Source: Variovorax brevis (GTDB taxonomy: Bacteria > Pseudomonadota > Gammaproteobacteria > Burkholderiales > Burkholderiaceae_C). Taken from it: a stretch of 64,000 nucleotides of DNA. The translations under genes and the position numbers were made by a program. Within the stretch, counting starts at the first letter, position 1. Each line of letters begins with the position of its first letter. Positions 49,777-58,314 of this stretch are shown one piece after another. The notes below the pieces were generated by a model. It did no database searches and was not told the DNA's origin. It saw only the letters and a list, made by a program, of their open reading frames with translations. Location of the stretch: assembly GCF_030317105.1 (NCBI RefSeq), contig NZ_JASZYG010000007.1, forward strand, positions 372,001 to 436,000, read 5' to 3'.

Positions 49777-50931
49777 ATGAACACGAGCCCCACCATCCAC
49801 TCCATCGAGGCCATCCTGGTCGACCTGCCGACCATCCGCGCCCACAAGCTGGCGATGACGACCATGATGCGCCAGACGCTGGTGATCGTGCGCCTTGCCT
49901 GCAGCGACGGCTTCACCGGCATCGGCGAGACCACGACCATCGGCGGCCTGGCCTACGGCGACCAGAGCCCCGAGAGCATCAAGAGCGCAATCGACAACTA
50001 CATCGCACCGCTGCTCGCCGGCACCGATGCCACCCGCATCAATGCCGCGATGCAGCGCGTCGCTGCGGCGGTGCAGGGCAACTCCTTTGCCAAGTCGGCC
50101 GTGGAGATCGCCTTGCTCGACGCACAGGGTCAGCGCCTCGGTCTGCCGGTGCACGCCCTGCTGGGCGGCGCAATGCGCAGCGCGCTGCCGGTGCTGTGGA
50201 CGCTTGCCAGCGGCGATGCCACCCGCGACGTCGATGAAGCACTCGCCCTGATCGAAGCCCGTCGCCACAAGGTCTTCAAGCTCAAGATCGGCAGCCACCC
50301 GCTGGCCGAAGACATCGCCCACGTGCAAGCCATTCGCCGCGGCTTGGGCGATGAGGTGATGCTGACGGTGGATGTGAACCAGGCGTGGGATGAAACCACC
50401 GCCGTGCAAGGCATCGCGGCGCTCGAAGCCATCGGCGTCAGCCTGATCGAACAACCCGTGGCGCGCCGCAATCGCCGCGCCCTCAAGCGCCTTGCCGCAC
50501 GCTTCGACGTGGCCATCATGGCCGACGAAGCGGTGCATGACGCCATCGATGCATTTGACCTTGCCGCGGACGCCGCAGCGGATGTCTACGCGCTGAAGAT
50601 CTCGCAGGCCGGCGGCCTGTGGCCCACCCTGCGCGCCGCCGCCGTTGCCGATGCGGGCGGCATGGGCATCTACGGCGGCACGCTGCTCGAAGGCAGCGTC
50701 GGCAGCATCGCCGCGGCGCATGTGTTTGCCGCCTGCCCGACGCTGGCCTGGGGCACCGAACTGTTCGGCCCGCTGCTGCTGAAGGACGACATCGTCGTGC
50801 AGCGTCCCGAATACCGCGACTTCGAACTGCAGCTGCCGCAAGTGCCAGGGCTGGGCGTGCAGCTGGATCCCGACAAGCTCGCCTTCTATCGCCGCGACCG
50901 CGCGTCGCAGGCCGTCGCCGTCACCGCCTGA
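49777..50931 (+). CDS. catB: Muconate cycloisomerase
   Basis: 384 residues from the ATG at 49777; a GTG seven codons earlier is the alternative. The enolase-superfamily layout is clear: an N-terminal cap (about 1-130) and a barrel with the K-x-K base HKVFKLKIGSHP, metal ligands around LTVDVNQAWD, LIEQPV and IMADEAVHD, and the second Lys in YALKISQAGG. It converts cis,cis-muconate to muconolactone. Its place directly before catC and catA and after the LysR operator supports CatB rather than another cycloisomerase. The gap to catC is 11 bp. Confidence 0.94.
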   Translation: MNTSPTIHSIEAILVDLPTIRAHKLAMTTMMRQTLVIVRLACSDGFTGIGETTTIGGLAYGDQSPESIKSAIDNYIAPLLAGTDATRINAAMQRVAAAVQGNSFAKSAVEIALLDAQGQRLGLPVHALLGGAMRSALPVLWTLASGDATRDVDEALALIEARRHKVFKLKIGSHPLAEDIAHVQAIRRGLGDEVMLTVDVNQAWDETTAVQGIAALEAIGVSLIEQPVARRNRRALKRLAARFDVAIMADEAVHDAIDAFDLAADAAADVYALKISQAGGLWPTLRAAAVADAGGMGIYGGTLLEGSVGSIAAAHVFAACPTLAWGTELFGPLLLKDDIVVQRPEYRDFELQLPQVPGLGVQLDPDKLAFYRRDRASQAVAVTA

Positions 50932-50942
50932 GGACCACCACC

Positions 50943-51233
50943 ATGCTGTTCCACGTTGAAATGACCGTCAACCTGCCGCACGACATGACGCCGGCGCTAG
51001 CCGACCAGCTCAAGGCGCGCGAGAAGGAAATCGCCCAAGGCCTGCAACGCGATGGCGTGTGGCGCCACCTGTGGCGCATCGCCGGCCGCTATGCCAACGT
51101 CAGCATCTTCGACGTGGCCGACAACGGAATGTTGCACGACACGCTGATGACGCTGCCCCTGTTTCCCTACATGGACATTGTCGTGCGGCCCTTGTGCCGC
51201 CACGGCTCGTCCATCCGCGACGACGACCGCTGA
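50943..51233 (+). CDS. catC: Muconolactone delta-isomerase
   Basis: 96 residues, the exact family size. MLFHVEMTVNLPHDM at the start and the RDGVWRHLWRIAGRYANVSIFDV and LPLFPYMDIVVRPLCRHGSS blocks are standard for CatC. It isomerises muconolactone to beta-ketoadipate enol-lactone as a decamer. It stands between catB and catA in one operon. Confidence 0.95.
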   Translation: MLFHVEMTVNLPHDMTPALADQLKAREKEIAQGLQRDGVWRHLWRIAGRYANVSIFDVADNGMLHDTLMTLPLFPYMDIVVRPLCRHGSSIRDDDR

Positions 51234-51286
51234 TACCCATCCTCGCCTCTTTTTTTCAACCCCACGATCCCAAGGAAGACAAAGCC

Positions 51287-52207
51287 ATGAACGAACTCAC
51301 CCAAACCCAACTGCTGGAACGCGTCACGCTCGCCAATCGCCCCAACGGCAATCCGCGCGTGCAGAAGATCACCGCGCGCATCGTCGGCGACCTGTTCCGC
51401 GCCATCGACGAACTGGACATCCAGCCCGACGAGTTCTGGGCCGGTGTCGACTGGCTCTCGCGCCTGGCGTCGAGCGGGCAGGCCGGGCTCATCACGGCGG
51501 GCCTGGGCTTCGACCGCCTGCTGGACATCCGCCTGGACGAAGCCGATGAACGCGCCGGCCGCAACGCCGGCACGCCGCGCGCCATCGAAGGGCCGCTCTA
51601 CATCGCCGGCGCGCCGTTGTCCAAGTACGAAACGCGTGTCGACGAAGAGGGCGACGAACAGCGCGGCGAGACGATGGTGATGGAAGGCCGCGTGCTCGAC
51701 GTCAACGGCAAGCCTGTGGCCGGTGCCATCGTCGACGTGTGGCACGCCAACGAACTGGGCCGCTACTCGCACTTCGACCCGGACCAGGCCGAGTACGCGC
51801 TGCGCCGCAAGATCGAGACCGATGCGCAAGGCCGCTACCGCTTCCGCAGCTTCCTGCCGCCGGGTTACGCGATCCCGCCGAACAGCCCGACCTCGGAACT
51901 GTTCAGCGCCATCGGCCGCCACGGCAATCGTCCGGCGCACATCCACTTCCTGGTGGTCGCGCCGGGCCTGCGCACGCTGACGACGCAAGTCAACGTGCCG
52001 GGCGACAGCTTCATCGACGACGACTTTGCCTTTGCCACGCGTGACGGGTTGATCCTGAAGCTCGAGCGGAACACGCCGCCCAAGGGCTACGAGTCGCTTG
52101 GCGTGACGACGCAGTTCACGCGCGTGCCGTTCGACTTCGTCATGCAGCCGGCCGTGGACGAAAGCGAAGCCGATCCGCAAGCCCGCGTCGCGCGCGCACT
52201 CGCCTGA
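51287..52207 (+). CDS. catA: Catechol 1,2-dioxygenase
   Basis: 306 residues, ATG at 51287 with AAGGAAG upstream. The four Fe(III) ligands of intradiol dioxygenases are visible: Tyr160 (LGRYSHF), Tyr194 (LPPGYAI), His218 and His220 (NRPAHIHF), with spacing as in Acinetobacter CatA. The helical N-terminal dimer domain covers about 1-100. It cleaves catechol to cis,cis-muconate. The order catB-catC-catA with benABCDK downstream closes the path from benzoate to the enol-lactone. Confidence 0.95.
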   Translation: MNELTQTQLLERVTLANRPNGNPRVQKITARIVGDLFRAIDELDIQPDEFWAGVDWLSRLASSGQAGLITAGLGFDRLLDIRLDEADERAGRNAGTPRAIEGPLYIAGAPLSKYETRVDEEGDEQRGETMVMEGRVLDVNGKPVAGAIVDVWHANELGRYSHFDPDQAEYALRRKIETDAQGRYRFRSFLPPGYAIPPNSPTSELFSAIGRHGNRPAHIHFLVVAPGLRTLTTQVNVPGDSFIDDDFAFATRDGLILKLERNTPPKGYESLGVTTQFTRVPFDFVMQPAVDESEADPQARVARALA

Positions 52208-52355
52208 ACTGAGTCAGGCACTCCTGCGCCGGCGTACAGCCCGGCCAGGAGCTCTCTCCCGAAACCGATCGTCGACAGGTGAAGCAGGGTGCTTCGGCTT
52301 TGCGACGACCTCCTTTCAGCAAATCGCCATTCCGCAGCCTTTCCGGAGACACAAC
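52208..52355. promoter_or_regulatory. catA-benA gap with two hairpins
   Basis: A stem with arms CTCCTG (52221-52226) and CAGGAG (52246-52251), strengthened by inner CCGG pairs, follows catA and may act as a terminator or RNA boundary. A second perfect hairpin GAAGCA-GGG-TGCTTC lies at 52281-52295. No ATAC-N7-GTAT site is present here. Thus benA may have its own promoter or be read through from cat. Confidence 0.45.
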
Positions 52356-53729
52356 ATGATCCCCATCTACCCCGTCAAGTCCACGCCGAACCTCGCGAAG
52401 CTCGACGCCTTGCTCGAAGACGATCCGGTCGAGCACAAGTACCGTCTCGACCGCTCGGTGTTCACCGACGAACAGTTGTTCGATCTGGAGATGAAGCACA
52501 TCTTCGAAGGCAACTGGGTCTACCTCGCGCATGAGAGCCAGATCGCCAACGTCAACGACTACCTGACCGTGTACGTGGGCCGCCAGCCGGTGGTCATCAC
52601 GCGCAGCAAGGACGGCAAGCTCAACGCGCTGGCCAACACCTGCACGCACCGCGGCGCGATCCTGTGCAGGCATAAGAAGGGCAACAAGTCGAGCTTCACC
52701 TGCCCCTTTCACGGCTGGACCTTCAACAATGCGGGCAAGCTGCTCAAGGTCAAGGACAACAGCGCCGAGGCCGGCTACCCGCCCAGCTTCAATTGCGAAG
52801 GCAGCCACGACCTGGCGAAGCTCGGCGCGTTCGAGAACTACCGCGGCTTCCTGTTCGGCAGCGTCAACCCCGACGTCGTGCCGCTGAAGGAGCACCTGGG
52901 CGAGGCCGCCAAGATCATCGACATGATCGTCGACCAGTCGCCCGAAGGCCTGGAAGTGCTGCGCGGCGCATCGACCTACACCTTCGACGGCAACTGGAAG
53001 CTCGGCGCGGAGAACGGCGCGGACGGCTACCACGTGTCGTCCGTGCACTGGAACTACGCGGCCACCACCAGCCGCCGCAGCGTCGACGGCAAGGTCGACA
53101 CCGTCAAGGCCATGAACGCCGGCAAGTGGGCGCAGCAAGGCGGCGGCTCCTACACCTTCAAGCACGGCCACCTGCTGCTGTGGACCAACTGGGCGAACCC
53201 GGAAGACCGCCCGCTGTATTCGAAGCGCGACGAGTGGATCGACAAGTTCGGCGAAGCGAAGACCGACTGGATGCTGGGCAAGTCGCGCAACCTTTGCCTG
53301 TACCCCAACGTCTACCTGATGGACCAGTTCAGCTCGCAGATCCGCATCGTGCGGCCGATCTCGGTCAACAAGACGGAAGTGACGATCTACTGCATCGCGC
53401 CCAAGGGTGAGGCGCCCGAAGCGCGCACGCGGCGCCTGCGCCAGTACGAGGACTTCTTCAACGCCACCGGCATGGCCACGCCCGACGACCTGGAGGAGTT
53501 CCGCTCCTGCCAGCACGGCTACGGCGCACGGGCCGTGAAGTGGAACGACATGAGCCGCGGTGCCACGCACTGGATCAAGGGGCCCGACGCGACGGCCGAC
53601 CTCATCGACCTCAAGCCGGACATGAGCTGCGTGAAGACGGAGGACGAAGGCCTGTACATCGGCCAACACGAGTACTGGCTCGACACGATGAAGAAGGCCG
53701 TGGTCGCCGAGTCGGAAGGAGCGCTGTGA
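52356..53729 (+). CDS. benA: Benzoate 1,2-dioxygenase, large (alpha) subunit
   Basis: 457 residues. Rieske ligands Cys96-x-His98 (CTHRG) and Cys116-x2-His119 (CPFHG), followed by the mononuclear iron region GAENGADGYHVSSVHWNYA (two His). The overall sequence style (MIPIYPVKSTPNLAKLDALLEDD) is that of BenA/XylX. With BenB it forms the terminal oxygenase that makes the cis-dihydrodiol carboxylate from benzoate. CCGGAGA precedes the ATG. Its stop overlaps benB by one base. Confidence 0.94.
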   Translation: MIPIYPVKSTPNLAKLDALLEDDPVEHKYRLDRSVFTDEQLFDLEMKHIFEGNWVYLAHESQIANVNDYLTVYVGRQPVVITRSKDGKLNALANTCTHRGAILCRHKKGNKSSFTCPFHGWTFNNAGKLLKVKDNSAEAGYPPSFNCEGSHDLAKLGAFENYRGFLFGSVNPDVVPLKEHLGEAAKIIDMIVDQSPEGLEVLRGASTYTFDGNWKLGAENGADGYHVSSVHWNYAATTSRRSVDGKVDTVKAMNAGKWAQQGGGSYTFKHGHLLLWTNWANPEDRPLYSKRDEWIDKFGEAKTDWMLGKSRNLCLYPNVYLMDQFSSQIRIVRPISVNKTEVTIYCIAPKGEAPEARTRRLRQYEDFFNATGMATPDDLEEFRSCQHGYGARAVKWNDMSRGATHWIKGPDATADLIDLKPDMSCVKTEDEGLYIGQHEYWLDTMKKAVVAESEGAL

Positions 53730-54214
53730 TGATTTCCTACCAGGCCATCCAGTCCTTCGTGTTTTCGGAGGCGCGCGCACTCGACGAGCATCGCTGGGCC
53801 GACTGGCTCGCCCACTACGCGGACGACGCCGAGTTCTTCATGCCATCGTGGGACGACGACGACAAGCTGACCACGGACCCGCAGAACGAGGTCTCGCTCA
53901 TCTACTACCCCGACAAGCAGGGCCTGGAAGACCGCGTGTTCCGCATCCAGACCGAGCGCTCCAGCGCCACGATGCCCGACACGCGCACCGGCCATGCGAT
54001 CAACAACCTGGAGGTGCTGTCGCAGGACGACAAGCAATGCGTCGTGTCCTTCAACTGGACCACGCACAGCTTTCGCTACGACATCGTGGACGTGTACTTC
54101 GGCAGCTCGCAGTACACGCTGGACACGAGTGGCGAGAGGCCGCTGATCAAGCGCAAGTACGTCGTGCTGAAGAACGACTACATCCACCACCTGCTCGACA
54201 TCTATCACATCTGA
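53729..54214 (+). CDS. benB: Benzoate 1,2-dioxygenase, small (beta) subunit
   Basis: 161 residues, standard for the beta subunits of ring-hydroxylating dioxygenases (SnoaL-like cone). EARALDEHRWADWLAHYADDAEFFMPSW near the start and the end KRKYVVLKNDYIHHLLDIYHI match BenB. It is structural, supporting the alpha3-beta3 hexamer. TGATG coupling with benA. The gap to benC is 24 bp. Confidence 0.95.
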   Translation: MISYQAIQSFVFSEARALDEHRWADWLAHYADDAEFFMPSWDDDDKLTTDPQNEVSLIYYPDKQGLEDRVFRIQTERSSATMPDTRTGHAINNLEVLSQDDKQCVVSFNWTTHSFRYDIVDVYFGSSQYTLDTSGERPLIKRKYVVLKNDYIHHLLDIYHI

Positions 54215-54238
54215 TTTCAGGGACAAGGAGACAACACC

Positions 54239-55255
54239 ATGACGTACAACATCGCCTTGCAGTTCGAAGACGGCGTCTCGCGCATCATCCCGTGCGAGCC
54301 CAACGAACTGGTCGCCGACGCGGCCTACCGCGCCAAGATCAACATCCCGCTGGACTGCCGCGACGGCGCCTGCGGCACCTGCAAGTGCCACTGCGAAAGC
54401 GGGTCCTTCACGATGGGCGACTACATCGAGGATGCGCTCGCCGATGACGAAGCCGCCAACGGCTACGTGCTGACCTGCCAGATGAAGCCGACCTCGGATT
54501 GCGTGGTGCGCGTGCCGGCTTCGTCGGCCGCGTGCAAGACGGAAGTGGGCGCGCATGCGGGCAAGCTCACGAAGATCGAGCGTGATTCGGCGACGACGGT
54601 TTCATTCGCGCTGCAAGCCGAAAGGCCGCTGGCTTTCCTGCCGGGGCAGTACGTCAACCTGATGGTGCCGGGCAGCAAGGAGACGCGCTCGTACTCCTTC
54701 AGCTCCGCGCCGAACACATCGGAGTTGGCCTTCCTGATCCGCGACGTGCCCGACGGCCTGATGAGCACCTACATGCGCAAGCAGGCGCAGCCCGAGGACT
54801 TCATGATGTTCACCGGGCCGTACGGCAGCTTCTACCTGCGGCCGGCCGTGCGCCCGATCCTGATGCTGGCCGGCGGCACGGGACTCGCGCCCTTCCTGTC
54901 GATGCTGCAGTGGCTCAAGGACAACCCGACGGACCATCCGATTCGCCTGGCCTACGGGGTGAACACCAACGACGACCTGGTCGAACTGGAGACGCTGCAC
55001 GAACTGAAATCCACCCTGCCGGACTTCGAGTTCTTCACTTGCGTGGTCGACCAGGAGAGTGGCCATCCGAAGCAAGGCTACGTGACCAATCATCTCTCGG
55101 GCGACGACCTGCACGACGGCAATGTCGACGTGTACGTGTGCGGCCCGCCGCCGATGGTGGAGGGCGTTCGCAAGTGGATGTCCGGCGTGGGCGTTACGCC
55201 CAAGAGCTTCCACTTCGAGAAGTTCTCGTCGGCCAACGAAGCGGTGGCAGCATGA
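54239..55255 (+). CDS. benC: Benzoate 1,2-dioxygenase electron-transfer component
   Basis: 338 residues. The N-terminal plant-type [2Fe-2S] domain has Cys40, Cys45, Cys48 and Cys80 (DCRDGACGTCKC, then VLTCQMK). The FAD domain has ETRSYSFSSAP and the NAD domain has LAGGTGLAPFLSML and VCGPPPMVEG. This ferredoxin-FAD-NAD order is that of BenC/XylZ, opposite to the VanB-type reductase at 22081. It passes NADH electrons to BenAB. AGGAGA precedes the ATG; the stop overlaps benD by 4 bp. Confidence 0.95.
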   Translation: MTYNIALQFEDGVSRIIPCEPNELVADAAYRAKINIPLDCRDGACGTCKCHCESGSFTMGDYIEDALADDEAANGYVLTCQMKPTSDCVVRVPASSAACKTEVGAHAGKLTKIERDSATTVSFALQAERPLAFLPGQYVNLMVPGSKETRSYSFSSAPNTSELAFLIRDVPDGLMSTYMRKQAQPEDFMMFTGPYGSFYLRPAVRPILMLAGGTGLAPFLSMLQWLKDNPTDHPIRLAYGVNTNDDLVELETLHELKSTLPDFEFFTCVVDQESGHPKQGYVTNHLSGDDLHDGNVDVYVCGPPPMVEGVRKWMSGVGVTPKSFHFEKFSSANEAVAA

Positions 55256-56040
55256 GCCCCGGTCGCTTCAACAACAAGGTCGTCATCGTGACGGGGGCGG
55301 CGCAGGGCATCGGGCGCGGTGTCGCGTTGCGGGTGGCAGCCGAAGGCGGGGCCGTGCTGGCCGTGGACCGCGCCGACATCGTCAGCGAAGTCGTGGCGGA
55401 AATCGAGGCGGGCGGCGGAACGGCTGCTGCCTTCCAGGCCGACCTGGAAACTTTTGCCGGCGCGCAGGCCATGGTCGCGCAATGCCTTTCCGTGTTCCAG
55501 CGCGTCGACGTGTTGATCAACAACGTCGGCGGCACGATCTGGGCCAAGCCCTATGAGCACTATGAAGAGGCGCAGATCGAAGCGGAGATCCGGCGCTCGC
55601 TGTTCCCGACGCTGTGGTCTTGCCGCGCGGTGCTGCCTTTCATGGTGGAGAAGCAGCACGGCGTCATCGTCAATGTGTCGTCGGTGGCCACGCGGGGCGT
55701 GCATCGCGTGCCCTATTCGGCGGCCAAGGGCGGGGTGAATGCACTGACCGCCTCGCTGGCGATGGAGCACACGCACAACGGCATCCGCATCAACGCCACC
55801 GCGCCGGGCGGCACCGATGCGCCACCGCGTCGGATCCCACGCAACCAGTCGCAGTCCACGACAAGTGCGCAAGACGCGCAGTGGTACCAGGGCGTCATCG
55901 ACCAGACGGTCGCTTCCAGCCTCATGCATCGCTACGGAACCATCGACGAGCAGGTCGCGCCGATCCTGTTCCTGGCCTCCGACGAGTCGTCCTACATCAC
56001 CGGGACTGTCGTTCCTGTTGGTGGCGGTGACCTCGGCTGA
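55252..56040 (+). CDS. benD: Benzoate cis-dihydrodiol (1,6-dihydroxycyclohexadiene carboxylate) dehydrogenase
   Basis: 262 residues, SDR. Cofactor motif VTGAAQGIGRG, NNVGGT, catalytic Ser in NVSSVATRG and Tyr/Lys in VPYSAAKGG. The APGGTDAPPRRIPRNQ segment is typical of BenD/XylL. It oxidises and decarboxylates the diol acid to catechol, which feeds CatA. ATGA overlap with benC. Confidence 0.93.
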   Translation: MSPGRFNNKVVIVTGAAQGIGRGVALRVAAEGGAVLAVDRADIVSEVVAEIEAGGGTAAAFQADLETFAGAQAMVAQCLSVFQRVDVLINNVGGTIWAKPYEHYEEAQIEAEIRRSLFPTLWSCRAVLPFMVEKQHGVIVNVSSVATRGVHRVPYSAAKGGVNALTASLAMEHTHNGIRINATAPGGTDAPPRRIPRNQSQSTTSAQDAQWYQGVIDQTVASSLMHRYGTIDEQVAPILFLASDESSYITGTVVPVGGGDLG

Positions 56041-56073
56041 TTCCTTCGTTCATCCAACCCACGAGAGACAAAC

Positions 56074-57447
56074 ATGCGCCACATCGACCTGCACAAGCTG
56101 TCAGACGAAGCCCGCTTCAACCGGTTCCACGCGGGGGTGCTCTTCTGGTGTGCCCTCATCATCATCTTCGACGGCTACGACCTTGCGGTCGCCGGCATCG
56201 CCTTGCCGTCGATCATGAAAGAGATGGGCGTGAGCCCGACCAACGCGGGCTTCATGGTGAGCTCGGCGCTCTTCGGCATGATGTTCGGCGCCATCTTCCT
56301 GGGCACCATTGCCGACAAGATCGGCCGGCGACGGGCGATCGCAATCTGCATTGGGCTCTTCAGCGTGTTCACCGCGGCCGCGGGCCTGACGCATGAACCG
56401 GTGACTTTCAGCGTGATGCGCTTCCTCGCGGGGCTGGGCATCGGCGGCGTGATGCCGAACGTCGTCGCGCAGATGACCGAGTATTCGCCGCGCAAGATCC
56501 GCAGCACGATGGTGACGCTGATGTTCAGCGGCTATGCCGTCGGCGGCATGCTCGCCGCGCTGCTGGGGAAGGGCTTGATCGAAGCCTATGGATGGTCGTC
56601 CGTCTTCCTGGCTGCGGGCCTGCCGGTGCTCTTGATTCCCGTCATCCTGCGCTCGATGCCGGAATCGATGCCCTTTCTGATCAAGTCGCAGCGCATTGAC
56701 GAATTGAAAGTCATCGCATCCCATCTCGACCCCAGCTATCGCGCCGACGCGGCAGACCGCTTCGAGCTGCCGCGCGAAGACAAGGCCCACAGCGCGCCCA
56801 TCGGTCGGCTGTTCCAGGAGGGCAGGGGCTTCAGCACCATCATGTTCTGGGTCGCCTTTTTCATGTGCCTGTTCATGGTGTACGCGCTCAGTTCGTGGCT
56901 CACGAAGCTGATGGCGGGCGCTGGCTACAGCCTGGGCTCGGCACTGACCTTCGTGCTGGTGCTGAACTTCGGCGCGATGATCGGTGCGGTGGGCGGCGGC
57001 TGGCTGGCGGATCGCTTTCACATCAAGTACGTGCTGGTGGGCATGTATGCGTTGGCGGCGGTGTCGATCACGTTGCTGGGATACAAGGTGCCGCCCGCCG
57101 CGCTGTTCCTGCTGGTTGGCCTGGCGGGTGCCTCGACCATCGGCACGCAGATCGTGACCTATGCCTATGTGGGGCAGTTCTATCCGCTGGCGGTACGTGC
57201 CACGGGCATTGGCTGGGCATCGGGTGTGGGGCGCAGCGGGGCGATCCTTGCGCCGATTGCGATTGGTTCGCTGGTGGGCATGGCGCTTCCGCTCGAACAG
57301 AACTTCATGGCGATTGCGATTCCGGCGGTGATTGCGGCGGTGGCGGTGGCTTGCATCCGGCACGGGCTTTCGAGCGGGGCGCAGCGCGTCGAAGACAACA
57401 CGGACGTCGCACCTGCGCATATCCGTACGGCGATCTCCGCGAAGTGA
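56074..57447 (+). CDS. benK: Benzoate/aromatic acid:H+ symporter (AAHS-type MFS)
   Basis: 457 residues, about 12 membrane segments. The family's first-helix block is FWCALIIIFDGYDLAVAGIALPSI (with the conserved D-G-Y-D), and the loop motif is GTIADKIGRRRAIAI. This is the AAHS family of BenK/PcaK. As the last gene of ben it very probably imports benzoate. The C-terminal tail is acidic and short. Confidence 0.93.
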   Translation: MRHIDLHKLSDEARFNRFHAGVLFWCALIIIFDGYDLAVAGIALPSIMKEMGVSPTNAGFMVSSALFGMMFGAIFLGTIADKIGRRRAIAICIGLFSVFTAAAGLTHEPVTFSVMRFLAGLGIGGVMPNVVAQMTEYSPRKIRSTMVTLMFSGYAVGGMLAALLGKGLIEAYGWSSVFLAAGLPVLLIPVILRSMPESMPFLIKSQRIDELKVIASHLDPSYRADAADRFELPREDKAHSAPIGRLFQEGRGFSTIMFWVAFFMCLFMVYALSSWLTKLMAGAGYSLGSALTFVLVLNFGAMIGAVGGGWLADRFHIKYVLVGMYALAAVSITLLGYKVPPAALFLLVGLAGASTIGTQIVTYAYVGQFYPLAVRATGIGWASGVGRSGAILAPIAIGSLVGMALPLEQNFMAIAIPAVIAAVAVACIRHGLSSGAQRVEDNTDVAPAHIRTAISAK

Positions 57448-57581
57448 TGAACATCATGCGCCGCGCATCGCATCGCCTGACGCACTGGCTCGCAACCATT
57501 GCAAGGCGGATCGATCGCGGCGTGACGGCATCCGGTGCGCTGATCGACGCCGGCACGCCGCATCCCGGGGAACAACGCTGA
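57447..57581 (+). CDS. Possible 44-residue protein coupled to benK
   Basis: The ATG at 57447 shares the last base of the benK stop (TGATG), the same coupling as benA-benB. The product is basic (MNIMRRASHRLTHWLATIARRIDRG...) with an amphipathic helix. No family is recognised. The stop lies inside the left arm of the inverted repeat at 57573-57628. It may be a real small protein or chance. Confidence 0.3.
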   Translation: MNIMRRASHRLTHWLATIARRIDRGVTASGALIDAGTPHPGEQR

Positions 57582-57628
57582 AGCACTCCCCGCGCATGCA
57601 CGACGCACCAAGGTCTATTTCAGCGTTG
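57573..57628. terminator. Inverted repeat between ben and lrp ends
   Basis: Perfect 10-bp arms CAACGCTGAA (57573-57582) and TTCAGCGTTG (57619-57628) enclose 36 bp. The position between convergent transcripts (benK side and the Lrp gene, whose stop is at 57636) suggests termination from both sides, though no T-run follows. Confidence 0.4.
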
Positions 57629-57635
57629 CCCCCGA

Positions 57636-58112
57636 TCACTCCGGCAACGGCAACGAACTCGTGCACTTGAACTCATCCAGGCAAACGCTCGAGCGCACGC
57701 CGTCCACCCCCGGCAGCCGCATCAGCTTGTCGATCAGGAACTGCGACAGCGCTTTCAAATCCTTCGCGATCACCTTGATGACGAAGTCGTAGTCGCCGGT
57801 GATCGAGTAGCACTCCAGCACTTCCGGCAAGTCCACCACCACGTCGGTGAACTTCGACATTTCGCGGATGTGCCCCTTTTCCATTGCCACGTGAATGAAG
57901 GCGACGACGTTCAGGTCAAGCCTTCCGGCCGCCAGGCGCGTTTCGTAACGGGCGATGAAACCCGCTTCTTCCAGCCGTTTGTGCCGCCGGTGGCATTGCG
58001 CCGGCGAGAGGCCCGCAGCCTCGGCCAATTCGAGGTTGGAGGCGCGTCCGTGCTCCTGCAAAAACGCCAGGATTTTGCGGTCGATGCGGTCGAATTCAAC
58101 GTCGTACAACAT
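57636..58112 (-). CDS. Lrp/AsnC-family regulator
   Basis: 158 residues. HTH at about 10-60 (DRIDRKILAFLQEHGRASNLELAEAAGLSPAQCHRRHKRLEEAGFI) and RAM effector domain at about 70-145 (VLECYSITGDYDFVIKVIAKDL is the family G-x-x-D-y hallmark). It is divergent from an amino-acid-type ABC transporter and a Glu/Leu/Phe/Val-type dehydrogenase, so I infer that it senses an amino acid (often Phe, Leu or Trp) and controls uptake and deamination. Confidence 0.92.
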   Translation of the reverse strand: MLYDVEFDRIDRKILAFLQEHGRASNLELAEAAGLSPAQCHRRHKRLEEAGFIARYETRLAAGRLDLNVVAFIHVAMEKGHIREMSKFTDVVVDLPEVLECYSITGDYDFVIKVIAKDLKALSQFLIDKLMRLPGVDGVRSSVCLDEFKCTSSLPLPE

Positions 58113-58147
58113 CGTCTCCTAATGTGACTTTTCGGCGCAATCATATT

Positions 58148-58157
58148 TCATGCATGA
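58148..58157. promoter_or_regulatory. Possible Lrp-type palindrome
   Basis: TCATGCATGA is a perfect 10-bp palindrome in the divergent gap, 36 bp from the Lrp start and in an AT-rich context (ATCATATTT before it). GAAAGCAG is repeated further on. The leader before the binding-protein gene (GTG at 58315) is long, over 150 bp. Regulator binding is a guess. Confidence 0.3.
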
Positions 58158-58314
58158 GGGTTCCTCCTGGCCCCGGATGAAAGCAGATTGTTCGTGCAAA
58201 AGTTCACACTTCTCCTCCTCGAAAGCAGTTCGGCGACGGGAATCACAAGCTTCCTCATTCGGGCGGCGTTTTCGACTTCGAGCCATCCGCTCCCAATCAC
58301 ATCAGGACCTCAAC

